Origin: CAYYIS01 sp964470965
GTDB lineage: Bacteria; JAAXHH01; JABIQT01
NCBI GenBank assembly: GCA_964470965.1
Contig: CAYYIS010000071.1
Coordinates: 1-19,672 of the forward strand
Length of the DNA: 19,672 nt
Direction: 5' to 3'
Shown here: positions 6,192-14,557 of the stretch, piece after piece
Numbering within the stretch: the first letter of the stretch is position 1
Layout of the letters: each line of letters starts with the position of its first letter
Program-made: the position numbers and the translations under genes
The notes under the pieces: model-generated
Seen by the model: only the letters and a program-made list of their open reading frames with translations
What the model was told of the DNA's origin: nothing
Database searches by the model: none

Positions 6192-7370
6192 ATGTCAGAG
6201 GTGGTATATCCCCGACGCGCAACCCGCGAGGTTCGGGTCGGGAATGTCGTGATAGGCGGTAGCAACCAGATTGTGGTACAGTCTATGATCACCGAGAACA
6301 CGCGGGATGTGGATGCCTGTGTGGCCGCGATCATAAGGCTGCATGGGGCAGGGTGTGAACTCGTGCGCGTTACCACCCCGACCCTGCAGGACGCACGGTG
6401 CCTCGGCCAGATCAAGCGTATTCTCACCGAGCGGCGCATCGAAATTCCGCTGGTGGCTGATGTGCACCACCAGGGCACCCAGATCGCTCAAGAGGTAGCC
6501 CGGCATGTGGACAAGGTGCGTATAAATCCCGGGCTGTTCGTTTTCAAAAGGATCGCGGACTCCGTAGAGTATACGGAAGAGGAAATGGCGATGGCCCGGC
6601 AGGAAGTAGAAGAGCAACTGAAGCCGGTCATAGAAGTGTGCAGGGAACGGGACATCGCCATGAGGATCGGTGTCAACCACGGTTCCCTTTCGGACCGGAT
6701 GATGGTGACCTATGGCGACACACCGCTCGGGATGGTGGAGTCCGCCCTGGAATTTCTGAATATCTGTGAAGCGCATGACTATCGGAACCTGGTCATATCA
6801 TTGAAAGCATCCCGTGTGCCCGTCATGTTAGAGGCCAACCGGCTTATGGTCCAGCGGATGGACGAGGTGGGGATGGACTATCCCCTGCACCTGGGCGTCA
6901 CGGAAGCCGGGGACGGTGAATACGCGCGGATCAAATCCACCTCCGGTATCGGAACTCTGCTTGCGGAGGGGATCGGTGACACGATCCGGGTCTCCCTGGC
7001 GGAAGACCCGATCAACGAAATTCCAGTCTGCTACGATATCCTCCAGGCCCTGGGGCTGCGCCGAACCAAGGTAGAATTCATCGCCTGCCCTTCCTGCGGA
7101 CGCACCAAGTTCGATCTTACCACCGTCCTCGCCGAGGTAAAAGAAGCGACCGGTCACCTGGCCGGGCTCGATATCGCCGTGATGGGATGCATCGTGAACG
7201 GTCCGGGAGAGATGGCGGACGCGGATTACGGCTACGTGGGCCGGGCCAACGGGATTATATCCTTGTACAGGGGACACGAATGCGTAACCATGAGCGTACC
7301 GCAGGAAAAGGGTGTGGAAGCGCTTTTGGACCTGATCAAGCAGGATGGCCGCTGGGTGGATCAGGCGTAA
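6192..7370 (+). CDS. ispG: 4-hydroxy-3-methylbut-2-enyl diphosphate synthase
   Basis: IspG (GcpE) catalyses the penultimate step of the MEP isoprenoid pathway: reductive ring opening of methylerythritol cyclodiphosphate to HMBPP by a [4Fe-4S] enzyme in the cytoplasm. The 392-residue protein is slightly longer than the 372 of E. coli. The N-terminal TIM barrel starts with the typical R-V-G-x-V-x-IGG and VQSMI segments. The cluster ligands are visible as Cys299 and Cys302 (CPSCGR) and Cys333 with Glu340 (GCIVNGPGE); the 7-residue Cys-Glu distance matches the E. coli enzyme. It follows the FHA gene by 132 bases on the same strand. A TTGACA lies at 6080-6085 without a well-spaced -10 box, so a separate promoter is unproven. 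Its last 35 bases overlap the convergent RlmA-like gene. Confidence 0.97.
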   Translation: MSEVVYPRRATREVRVGNVVIGGSNQIVVQSMITENTRDVDACVAAIIRLHGAGCELVRVTTPTLQDARCLGQIKRILTERRIEIPLVADVHHQGTQIAQEVARHVDKVRINPGLFVFKRIADSVEYTEEEMAMARQEVEEQLKPVIEVCRERDIAMRIGVNHGSLSDRMMVTYGDTPLGMVESALEFLNICEAHDYRNLVISLKASRVPVMLEANRLMVQRMDEVGMDYPLHLGVTEAGDGEYARIKSTSGIGTLLAEGIGDTIRVSLAEDPINEIPVCYDILQALGLRRTKVEFIACPSCGRTKFDLTTVLAEVKEATGHLAGLDIAVMGCIVNGPGEMADADYGYVGRANGIISLYRGHECVTMSVPQEKGVEALLDLIKQDGRWVDQA

Positions 7371-8208
7371 AGGTGAGGACAACGAAGTGGGTGGTCACTT
7401 CCAACCCTTCGAGCGCCCGGACCCTGTCCTGCGCTTCCCTCGTCGACCGCCAGTATACCGGAATCATGCGGTAAAGATCCCACACGGCGTCCCGATCCAG
7501 GGACACGGTTCTTTTTTGCTCCTCCCGATTTTCCAACCTGTAGATATCATCCAACCTGCTGATCACATCCTGCTCTTTGGCCGACGAGTCTCTCGTGTGC
7601 GCCATGGCGATGGCATTGAGCTCTTCCAGGTGGGTGGGACCGGGCAGGACGACCAACAGCTGTCCCCCCGGCGCCAGGATGCGATGGAGGACCTCCCCGA
7701 ATCGTGGCGCAAAAACACTGACGGCGAGATGCACGGAGCCGTCCGGGCAGGGGATATCGTCCGCAGCGTTGGCCACGCACCAGGTCGTGTCCGCATAGCG
7801 GCGGGAGGCCATGCGGATCGCTTCTTTCGAAATGTCGACGCCCAGGCCCCTGGCATTTAAACCGTTTTCTCTGACAAAGGACATCAGGCGGCCCAGGTAG
7901 TATCCCTCGCCACACCCGGCATCCAGTATATTTATCTCCTTTATACATGCATTCCGGATGTATGCCGCGACCTGCTCATTGATGTGATCCGACAGATCGT
8001 CATACACCCCGCCGTGGAGAAATCGCCTCCGTGCCTGCAGCATGTCTCTCGAATCGCCCGGCTGATTCACGGACGTGCGGCTGGTTCTGTAGAGGTTGAC
8101 ATAGCCCTCCCGGGCGATGTCGAATGAATGACCGGAGGGACAGGCGGCGGCCTTGTATCCCCACGCAAGAGGCTTTCGGCACACCGGGCATATGAGCGGA
8201 AACGTCAT
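7336..8208 (-). CDS. RlmA-family 23S rRNA (guanine-N1)-methyltransferase
   Basis: A 290-residue SAM-dependent methyltransferase resembling RlmA(I)/RlmA(II), which methylate N1 of G745 or G748 in 23S rRNA; the exact target cannot be read from sequence. A zinc finger at the N-terminus (Cys7, Cys10, Cys23, His27) is followed by the family segment FDIAREGYVNL. Motif I is ILDAGCGEGYY at residues 93-103, then GVDISKEAIRMA and APRFGEVLHRILAPGG further on. Length fits the family. It is the third gene of a minus-strand run after the PhyH and isochorismatase-fold genes, separated from them by 117 bases that contain a stem-loop, so it may be a separate unit. Its 3' end overlaps ispG by 35 bases. The TlrB relative confers macrolide resistance, but resistance here is not implied. 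Confidence 0.9.
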   Translation of the reverse strand: MTFPLICPVCRKPLAWGYKAAACPSGHSFDIAREGYVNLYRTSRTSVNQPGDSRDMLQARRRFLHGGVYDDLSDHINEQVAAYIRNACIKEINILDAGCGEGYYLGRLMSFVRENGLNARGLGVDISKEAIRMASRRYADTTWCVANAADDIPCPDGSVHLAVSVFAPRFGEVLHRILAPGGQLLVVLPGPTHLEELNAIAMAHTRDSSAKEQDVISRLDDIYRLENREEQKRTVSLDRDAVWDLYRMIPVYWRSTREAQDRVRALEGLEVTTHFVVLTFTPDPPSGHPA

Positions 8209-8284
8209 GCAGACTCACTCTTTGAAATCTGTTGCGTCTCACGTTCCCTGCCTGGCGCAACCGACGGCACGAAACGCGACAAGG

Positions 8285-8310
8285 TCACTGATACCGGGAG
8301 GCATCAGTGA
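8285..8310. repeat. 8-bp perfect inverted repeat between the hydrolase and RlmA-like genes
   Basis: TCACTGAT (8285-8292) and ATCAGTGA (8303-8310) flank a 10-base GC-rich loop. It lies 15 bases after the stop of the isochorismatase-fold gene. There is no following T-run on either strand, so it is a poor intrinsic terminator. An mRNA-stabilising 3' stem or a protein-binding site is possible. Confidence 0.5.
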
Positions 8311-8325
8311 ATGGTGTTCAGCGGT

Positions 8326-9138
8326 TCACAGGGCCTGGAGGGCCAGCGTGACATCTTTGACGTCGAATACGAATCCGTATGCCAGTGCCACCCGCCAGAG
8401 TCCCACCTCCTTGCAGAGTTCCTCACGGGCGGTCTCTTTGTTCTCCACCGCTGTCACTGCCTGGCGAATGGTTGAACACATGACCCCGTATTTCTGCATC
8501 TCCGCCATTCCGCCCGGTGACAGCAGAAGACACCAGTTAATGGCGAACCCCATGTATATCAGGTGATTGATACCCTCGGTGCGGCACAGCGCGGCAAGCT
8601 GGTGGCCGTTCTCCGCTATGCCTTCGCCACCCACCGGCCTGGCCTCGTGCAGAAAATCCATGCGATCCATGCCGCGGCTCACATCGGGCGCGTTGTGCAG
8701 GCCGGTGAATACATTTTCCGATCTGAACCGTCTCAGTTGATCCAGAACCGGATCGGCCGCGAGCGGTTCCGGTGGTTCCGGCCGGGGTCCGGCCAGGGAA
8801 ACAGCGCGTTTGTACCCCGGATAATCCCGGTAGTATTCTCCTCCGCCCACCACGTGAAACAACGGCATGTCCACCGAACGGATAGATGCCAGCAATTCCG
8901 GAAACACCTGCCTGCTGATCTCCTGGGCCCGGGGGATGTATTCCACCGCCCGGTGCCATCCCGGGTACGCCTCCCGGGTTCCGGTGTCCCATGCGTGCAT
9001 CACCACGAACCCGGTATGCTTAGAGGACAGTTCGATCTCGGATGTCCGCCATCCGCCGTATCCCTCACCGGGTACGTCGAGGGAGAAATCAGCGTCGAAC
9101 TGCTGATAGTAAGAAGCCTGTATGGAAATTGTGTCCAT
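8326..9138 (-). CDS. Isochorismatase-fold cysteine hydrolase
   Basis: A 270-residue cytoplasmic hydrolase of the isochorismatase/nicotinamidase superfamily, which cleaves C-N or vinyl-ether bonds; substrate unknown. The catalytic cysteine is Cys203 in the typical IYMGFAINWCLL strand. Asp51 in VVMHAWD is the probable triad aspartate, ending the first strand. The lysine partner is not certain. It is longer than typical 180-220-residue members, with an insertion between about residues 52 and 150. The ATG has AGGA about 8 bases upstream. It starts 13 bases after the PhyH stop, so the two are almost surely one operon and may act on the same compound. A paralogue with a better preserved triad lies at 12564-13352. 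Confidence 0.85.
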   Translation of the reverse strand: MDTISIQASYYQQFDADFSLDVPGEGYGGWRTSEIELSSKHTGFVVMHAWDTGTREAYPGWHRAVEYIPRAQEISRQVFPELLASIRSVDMPLFHVVGGGEYYRDYPGYKRAVSLAGPRPEPPEPLAADPVLDQLRRFRSENVFTGLHNAPDVSRGMDRMDFLHEARPVGGEGIAENGHQLAALCRTEGINHLIYMGFAINWCLLLSPGGMAEMQKYGVMCSTIRQAVTAVENKETAREELCKEVGLWRVALAYGFVFDVKDVTLALQAL

Positions 9139-9151
9139 TTGCGAGTCCTGC

Positions 9152-9931
9152 TCAGGTTACGGGGTGATACCGGTATAAGCGCTTTGCCCTTTCCGGCATC
9201 CGATCCAATACCACCCCGGGTATCTCGTCCATATGCACCAGGTGATCCGGGTACCGGTGGAACTGCCTGAAGTACACGATTGACAGCATGGTCCGGATGG
9301 ATCGGGTCCGGTTGGGCATTCCCCGGTGCCAGACGCGCATGTCCCGTACCAGGACGGATCCGGCCGGCATGTTGGTGCGGACGGACGGCATGGCCGCAGC
9401 CCGTTCCTCCAGGAGCTCCGGTGTCGTGTCCCCGGGCGGATCGAGGATGAGATGGGATCCGGGCCACACTTCCGTGCTGCCGTTTTCATCGGTAAAATCG
9501 ACCAGCGGAATATGTATGATCATAAGGGTGGGAGGGAGTGCAACGGAAAGGTCCGGGAACAGGTGTTTCGTATCCCGGTGGATGTTTTGCATTCCCGCGC
9601 CGGGCCACGCGGTATTAGTATGGTAGGGAAACATGGACCAGATATCGTCTCCCATCATCGCCTCAATGATCTGAAGGCCCCATGGATTTGCCACCGCGAG
9701 CGGATCCAGGAAGGGATCTTCGTGCCGCACCGGCACGCCACCCCGCCCGTCCTCCGGGACGTCACACCCGGCAGAGGCCTCTTCAAACGCTTTCCCCAGG
9801 GCATCGATCCAGCTGCGGGGCAGCACGTCCTCGAGTATCACGTACCCGCTTTCACGGACGTGTCTGACCGCCACTGCGAGATTTGCGCCGCTCAATCGTT
9901 TCGATTCACGTTCTTCGGATGAAAGCGTCAT
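9152..9931 (-). CDS. Phytanoyl-CoA dioxygenase (PhyH) family oxygenase
   Basis: A 259-residue Fe(II)/2-oxoglutarate-dependent oxygenase. The cupin metal site is visible as His118-x-Asp120 (NIHRDTKH) with the distal His202 (VWHRGMPN); an arginine at 208-210 fits the 2-oxoglutarate site. The ENGSTEVWPGSH segment around 149-160 is typical of PhyH proteins. Substrates in this large family range from fatty acyl-CoA to small natural products, so none is assigned. It is the first gene of a minus-strand run with the isochorismatase-fold gene 13 bases behind. No clear promoter or Shine-Dalgarno sequence was found upstream. It shares little beyond the family motifs with the second PhyH protein at 16575-17318. 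Confidence 0.9.
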   Translation of the reverse strand: MTLSSEERESKRLSGANLAVAVRHVRESGYVILEDVLPRSWIDALGKAFEEASAGCDVPEDGRGGVPVRHEDPFLDPLAVANPWGLQIIEAMMGDDIWSMFPYHTNTAWPGAGMQNIHRDTKHLFPDLSVALPPTLMIIHIPLVDFTDENGSTEVWPGSHLILDPPGDTTPELLEERAAAMPSVRTNMPAGSVLVRDMRVWHRGMPNRTRSIRTMLSIVYFRQFHRYPDHLVHMDEIPGVVLDRMPERAKRLYRYHPVT

Positions 9932-10122
9932 GCTCAGCGTCTATTCCCATCGGTCTTCGGAAGATTCAGATCATGAAATCAGTGCCCGTATCGAAAGTGT
10001 TGACAAGATAATCGCAACGGCTGACAAAATCAAGATGTGCGAAGTGGGTCCACATATTTGAATAAATTGTGACAATATGATGAGGTAGCGATGAATTAAT
10101 CCTTGCTATTCCACCCGTATCC

Positions 10123-10136
10123 ACTAAATTTTTAGT
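10123..10136. repeat. Short palindrome upstream of citrate synthase
   Basis: ACTAAA-TT-TTTAGT is a perfect 6-bp inverted repeat 130 bases before the citrate synthase start. Position and symmetry fit an operator, but a repeat this short and AT-rich also arises by chance. Confidence 0.3.
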
Positions 10137-10254
10137 TGGACTCAATATGGTTGTGTGAAGGATTACAGTTCAAACAAAGTGATACGGGGGAACTCGAGGG
10201 TTTCCGGTGCATTCCGGCCATCGAAAAACCGGTCTGTGCGAATGATTGACTTTC

Positions 10255-10260
10255 AGGAGG
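10255..10260 (+). promoter_or_regulatory. Ribosome binding site fixing the citrate synthase start
   Basis: AGGAGG lies 6 bases before ATG 10267. An in-frame ATG at 10246 sits upstream of this site and has none of its own, so 10267 is the start. Confidence 0.88.
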
Positions 10261-10266
10261 AAAGTA

Positions 10267-11583
10267 ATGCCAGACGATACAATCACCATCACTGATAACC
10301 GCACGGGAAAGCAGTATGAATTGCCCATTATCTACGGAACGTATCCGGATTACGGTGCCGCTATCAACACGGGCGACCTGCGTCAGATCAAGGGGTCCGA
10401 CGACGACTTCGGCCTGATGGGTTTCGATCCCGGTTTCACCAATACCGCATCCTGCCGCAGTTCGGTTACATTTATCGATGGTGACAAGGGTATTCTCAAG
10501 TACCGCGGGTATACGATCGAGGAGCTGGCGAATAGGAGCAGTTTCCTGGAGGTGGCCTACCTGCTTTTATACGGTGACCTGCCCACCCAGGGACAGATGG
10601 ACGACTGGACGTACGAAATCACCCATCATTCTTTCGTCCATGAAAACATCAAGAAGTTCATGGACGGTTTCCGGTACGACGCCCATCCCATGGGCATTCT
10701 GATCAGCACCGTGGCGGCCCTCTCCCCGTTCTATCCGGAATCCAAAGACATATTCGACCAGGAGACACGCCTGCACCAGGCCCACCGGCTCATCGCAAAA
10801 ATTCCGACCATCGCGGCCCATGCCTACCGGCACCGTAAGGGGCTTCCCTATACACTGCCCGATAATGACCTGAGCTACACCGGCAATTTTCTCAACATGA
10901 TGTTCAAAATGAGCGCCAAACACGTGGATCCCGATCCCGTGCTTGAACGCGCCCTGGACGTTCTATTCATCCTCCATGCCGACCATGAACAGAACTGCAG
11001 CGCCAGCGCCATGCGGAGTGTGGGCAGTTCCCAGCCGGATCCGTTTGTCTCCGTGGCGGCCGCGGCGGCTGGCCTGTACGGCCCCCTGCACGGCGGCGCC
11101 AACGAACAGGTGCTGCGGATGCTGCGTGAGATAGGTACCAAGGATCGTGTACCCGAGTACATCAAGCGGGTTAAGGACCGTAAGTTCCGCCTCATGGGAT
11201 TCGGACATCGGGTGTACAAGAATTATGACCCGCGCGCCAAAATCCTGCGGGAGATGACGGCCCAGGTACTGGACATCACGGGAAAGAACGAATTGCTGGA
11301 AATTGCGGTCGAGCTGGAAAGGATCGCCCTGGAGGACGAGTTCTTCGTGGACAGGAAACTCTATCCCAACGTGGATTTCTACTCCGGGATCATTTACCAG
11401 GCGATGGGTTTCCCGGAAGACATGTTCACGGTCCTGTTCGCCATTCCCAGGACTGCCGGATGGCTGGCCCAGTGGTTAGAGATGCTAAACGATGAAAAAG
11501 ATCTCAAGATCGTGCGCCCGAGACAGGTGTACACGGGGGAAGATTTAAGGTCTTACGTACCCATCGATTCCAGGCAGGGATAA
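10267..11583 (+). CDS. gltA: Citrate synthase
   Basis: Condenses acetyl-CoA and oxaloacetate to citrate at the entry of the TCA cycle. The 438-residue length is close to the 427 of E. coli GltA, i.e. the long, hexameric NADH-sensitive type rather than the 370-residue short type; allosteric behaviour is inferred only. The catalytic triad is visible: His275 in GPLHGGANE, His314 in GFGHRVYKNYDPR and Asp370 in NVDFYSG. The N-terminal FDPGFTNTASCRSSVTFIDG and KYRGYTIEELA segments are typical. It is a single-gene unit between two minus-strand blocks. Its 3' neighbour is convergent and 46 bases away, with no clear terminator between them. Confidence 0.97.
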   Translation: MPDDTITITDNRTGKQYELPIIYGTYPDYGAAINTGDLRQIKGSDDDFGLMGFDPGFTNTASCRSSVTFIDGDKGILKYRGYTIEELANRSSFLEVAYLLLYGDLPTQGQMDDWTYEITHHSFVHENIKKFMDGFRYDAHPMGILISTVAALSPFYPESKDIFDQETRLHQAHRLIAKIPTIAAHAYRHRKGLPYTLPDNDLSYTGNFLNMMFKMSAKHVDPDPVLERALDVLFILHADHEQNCSASAMRSVGSSQPDPFVSVAAAAAGLYGPLHGGANEQVLRMLREIGTKDRVPEYIKRVKDRKFRLMGFGHRVYKNYDPRAKILREMTAQVLDITGKNELLEIAVELERIALEDEFFVDRKLYPNVDFYSGIIYQAMGFPEDMFTVLFAIPRTAGWLAQWLEMLNDEKDLKIVRPRQVYTGEDLRSYVPIDSRQG

Positions 11584-11629
11584 TAGGCGAAGATAAATTT
11601 CCTAACGTATCTGATGTGGTTTCAATAAA

Positions 11630-12463
11630 TTAGTCCCTTTCCTTCCAGTCGTAAGCTTTCTGACTGTTTTTCCACATCACATTCTCGTATATCTCCTTAC
11701 CCATCGGTTCGAAGTAGGCTTCGGCAAGGTGCTGCACGGCGGCGTAGTCCGCATACCGGGCGGAAACGGGCCAGTTGCTTCCGTAAACCAGTCGTTCCCT
11801 GCCGAAGGCATGCCAGAGGGCGTCCAGCACAGGCCTGTAATAGTCGACGGATTCCGGCGGTGTTTTTTCCCCGGTGAGTTCCACGAGGCCGGATACCTTG
11901 CAGAACACCAGCTCATTGGCCGCCGCCGCCTTCATCCCCTGAAGCCACAACGCGTCGGGCGCCTGTCCGTTGATGGGTACCTGGGCCACGTGATTCAGCA
12001 CGATACGAAGTGCGGGGAATTGCCCGGCGATCCAGGCCACTTCCTCCAGTAGTTCCGGGCCGACCAGTAAATCGAGTTCCAGGTCGAGGGCCATCAGCTG
12101 CTCGCAGGCCGCCAGGCACTGTCTGTCGTTCCGGTCGACCGTCCCAAGTCTTATGCCGTAAAAGAGCGGGTGGGCTGCGAAGCGGTTCAGATCGTTCTCG
12201 AATGCCTCCGAGGGCGGCTCCAGGTGGCCCACCAAACCGATGAGCATAGGGTCGTTCTCGGCCATATCCAGGATCCACTGATTGTCCTCCACCCAGGAAC
12301 TGGCTTCCACAACGATCGTACCGGTCGTACCCACCGGCTCCGCAACCGCCTTGTAATCGTCCGGCATGGTACGCCGATATAGAAATTCATCGTCGGGCGG
12401 CGGCCAGGGGACGCCTTCGGGCCGGGTGGTATCAAACAGATGGGTGTGTGTATCGATAATCAT
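11630..12463 (-). CDS. Amidohydrolase-2 family TIM-barrel hydrolase (L-fuconolactonase-like)
   Basis: A 277-residue metal-dependent or lactone-type hydrolase of COG3618 character. The N-terminal strand MIIDTHTHLFD carries the His6-x-His8 pair; other marks are YGIRLG near 102, LNHVA with His158, and YGSNWPVSARYADY near 228. The GSNWP motif has Asn230 where many relatives have the catalytic Asp of GSDWP; Asn variants exist in the family, but activity could differ. Substrate is not assigned; sugar lactones or dicarboxylate lactones are typical. I chose ATG 12463 because AGAGGA lies upstream and the family starts at this strand; the longer frame from 12499 adds an atypical 12 residues. It is last in the five-gene minus-strand run. 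Confidence 0.85.
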   Translation of the reverse strand: MIIDTHTHLFDTTRPEGVPWPPPDDEFLYRRTMPDDYKAVAEPVGTTGTIVVEASSWVEDNQWILDMAENDPMLIGLVGHLEPPSEAFENDLNRFAAHPLFYGIRLGTVDRNDRQCLAACEQLMALDLELDLLVGPELLEEVAWIAGQFPALRIVLNHVAQVPINGQAPDALWLQGMKAAAANELVFCKVSGLVELTGEKTPPESVDYYRPVLDALWHAFGRERLVYGSNWPVSARYADYAAVQHLAEAYFEPMGKEIYENVMWKNSQKAYDWKERD

Positions 12464-12563
12464 TTTTTCTATTTCCTCTGCTTGCAGGTTACGCCGCACC
12501 TTGGCAGCGAACGGCTGTTAAGGTCAGGGGTATAAGGATCTGCCTAACCGGCCACGTTCCTTA

Positions 12564-13352
12564 TCAGGAAATGTTTCCGCAACTCGTGAAAAAATCATCA
12601 TTGGAAGCGGTGAATCCAAACTGCTGTTCAATTTCCCGTAACGCTATCTCGGTAACCAAAAGATCTTCCAGTGTGTCGGGGAACTCCACCCCGGCCGTAC
12701 AGTCACGCAGCATGATGATATTGTATCCGTACCGGGCCATGGCGCGGATACCGTAATCACGCCCGAGTACGCACCAGTTGGTAGCAAACCCGGCGTAGAC
12801 CAGGTGCATGATGCCGCGGTCCGCCAGCACCCGATGCAACTGCGGGCCGCTGGAAATCACGATATCGTCGTCCAGGACCTTTACGGCGGAAGACATGGAA
12901 AGCTGATCTTCCATTTCACCCCAGTGGACGCCAATGCCCGGCGGCTGGGAACGGGGGCCGGCATATGCCGCGAACTCGTCCTCACGTTTTCTGAACGCAT
13001 CAGGCGGCCATTGCGGAGCATCCGGATCCGGGGCAACAGCGGTAACGGCGGGATTTCTGCTCGTCTGCGGAAACTGTGCCGCCACCTCCGGACAGGGACA
13101 ATGGATCACCGTCATTCCGGCATTGCGGGCCGCTTGAATCGCCGGAACAATCTTCTCTTTGGTCACGCTTATCGCGCGTTCGAGCCAGCTTTCGATAAAA
13201 TGGATGTTCCAGAGGTCCACCAGGACGAGGGCGGTCTGTTCCAGCGGCACCGCCATGTCGATCTCCCGCCGGATGAAGTTCTCCTCCCTGCAAGGTACAT
13301 CTGCAGGCGTACTGTCCTGAAAGTAACGCACCCGAAGCTTTAAATCAGTCAT
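12564..13352 (-). CDS. Isochorismatase-fold cysteine hydrolase
   Basis: A 262-residue member of the isochorismatase superfamily. Asp46 in ALVLVDLWN is the usual triad aspartate, and Cys194 in YAGFATNWCVLGRD is the nucleophile, with the cis-peptide-type FATN before it. ATG 13352 is preceded by GGGGGA 4 bases upstream; the ATG at 13391 would add 13 untypical residues. Substrate unknown. It lies 100 bases before the amidohydrolase and 92 after the MetE-like gene, all on the minus strand; a carbamoyl or amide substrate passed to a following hydrolase would make chemical sense but is inference. It is a distant paralogue of the gene at 8326-9138; the present copy has the more standard first strand. 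Confidence 0.88.
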   Translation of the reverse strand: MTDLKLRVRYFQDSTPADVPCREENFIRREIDMAVPLEQTALVLVDLWNIHFIESWLERAISVTKEKIVPAIQAARNAGMTVIHCPCPEVAAQFPQTSRNPAVTAVAPDPDAPQWPPDAFRKREDEFAAYAGPRSQPPGIGVHWGEMEDQLSMSSAVKVLDDDIVISSGPQLHRVLADRGIMHLVYAGFATNWCVLGRDYGIRAMARYGYNIIMLRDCTAGVEFPDTLEDLLVTEIALREIEQQFGFTASNDDFFTSCGNIS

Positions 13353-13444
13353 AATTCCCCCATGAATCAACGGAACCGTAAAATTCATCACGTTTTGAAA
13401 TTAACGGAGCGGGCCGCAAATCCGTGAGATCGTAATCCCCATGC

Positions 13445-14500
13445 CTATCCATACTTCTCTCTCAATATTTCCGCCGCCTTCGCTTCGTTGGTCAGCTTCT
13501 CGTACGCCTCATCGATGGGAATGTCGGCCGCGTTGCCGGGTGCGAAACCGCAATCCGGGTTAAGGGCTATGCGGTCCGGCGGGAGGTGATCCAGGGCCTT
13601 TTCCACGCGGGCCGCTATCTCCTCCGGCGTATCCACGTGTTCACCGCGGCAATCCACGCAGCCCAGGCCTACCGTGGCCCCTTCCGGCAGCTCACGCAAC
13701 ACCGCGAGGTCCCCCGCTACCGGGATCGTGAACTCCATGACATACTGGTCCACCTTCAGTCTCTTCAGCGCCGGGAGGATGGGACCATACCCGCCCTCAC
13801 CGACCCATCCGCCCCTTCCCTTGTTGCGCCTGCACAGGTGAATCGCGCGGGTAATGCCGTCCACGCCCGACATTATGTCGTTCAGCATACCTGTACAGAG
13901 GTCCACCTCGTGATCCACGTCATCGTATTTCCTACGCACCCTGTCGTCAACGAACAGGCACAGGTGGGGATCATCGAACTGTACCACATCGACGCCCGCG
14001 GCCTGCACCGCGGCCAGCTCCCCGTGCAGAACCGGCACCAGCGCCTCCATGAACGATTCCCGGGTAGGGTAGGCCGCGGCGGAGCGTTCGGGATCCCACA
14101 TGCGCTGGCCAAGCAGGTAGGGAGAGGGCAGGGCCACCTTGATTTTCCGGTCGGTGCGCGATCTCAGAAACTTCGCTTCCTCCGCTACCAGCCCGGGCGA
14201 CCTGGGTGTCATGGGCGCGACAACGGTGTGCCAGTACAAGCCGTCCACCAGTTTCCGCTCAAAGCCGTCCATGATGTCCGCTATGATACCGATGTAAGAA
14301 AGGCGGCGCCATTCGCCGTCCGAAATGATATCGATACCCGCCTGGTCCTGCAGTGAAATAATATACGCTACGGCCGAATCCATACGGCGCTGGAACTCTT
14401 CATGGGGCAGCTGCGCCTGGCATTCAGGCGTGAGCAGATCCCGTACGAACTGAGACCGCGGCATGCTGCCCACCACGCTGGTCGGAAAAAGCTGAGACAT
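13445..14500 (-). CDS. MetE C-terminal-like (cobalamin-independent methionine synthase family) protein
   Basis: A 351-residue stand-alone homologue of the zinc-binding catalytic half of MetE; the folate-binding N-terminal half of full MetE (about 750 residues) is absent. It starts with the family signature FPTSVVGSMPR. Zinc ligands are all present: His221-x-Cys223 (IHLC), Glu256 (MEFTIP) and Cys317 (NPDCGF). VQFDDPHL at 174-180 replaces the usual Asp-containing substrate loop. Such short proteins transfer methyl groups or act on epoxides and thiols (the epoxyalkane:CoM transferase is a relative), so methionine synthesis is not assured. ATG 14500 was chosen for its match to family starts, with AAAGG upstream. 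It lies 57 bases after the ICMT-like gene in the polyketide run. Confidence 0.88.
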   Translation of the reverse strand: MSQLFPTSVVGSMPRSQFVRDLLTPECQAQLPHEEFQRRMDSAVAYIISLQDQAGIDIISDGEWRRLSYIGIIADIMDGFERKLVDGLYWHTVVAPMTPRSPGLVAEEAKFLRSRTDRKIKVALPSPYLLGQRMWDPERSAAAYPTRESFMEALVPVLHGELAAVQAAGVDVVQFDDPHLCLFVDDRVRRKYDDVDHEVDLCTGMLNDIMSGVDGITRAIHLCRRNKGRGGWVGEGGYGPILPALKRLKVDQYVMEFTIPVAGDLAVLRELPEGATVGLGCVDCRGEHVDTPEEIAARVEKALDHLPPDRIALNPDCGFAPGNAADIPIDEAYEKLTNEAKAAEILREKYG

Positions 14501-14557
14501 GCAGATACAACCTTTCATCGGGGTATGGGGTATGATGGTCACGCTAAAGAAATGATA

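Larger units (their letters stand above)
9932..10266. other. Divergent intergenic region between the PhyH gene and citrate synthase
   Basis: A 335-base gene-free, AT-richer stretch that must hold the citrate synthase promoter and probably that of the PhyH operon. TTGACA occurs at 10000-10005 but no good -10 box follows at 16-18 bases. Short inverted repeats are present: ATTGT-N-ACAAT around 10066-10076, CATATT (10053-10058) with AATATG (10074-10079), and ACTAAA-TT-TTTAGT at 10123-10136. Any of these could be operators; none is strong enough alone. The AGGAGG at 10255-10260 belongs to citrate synthase. Confidence 0.5.

Noticed and set aside
6195..6776. 193-residue minus-strand frame opposite ispG
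   Set aside because: Antisense of an unmistakable IspG with all cluster cysteines.
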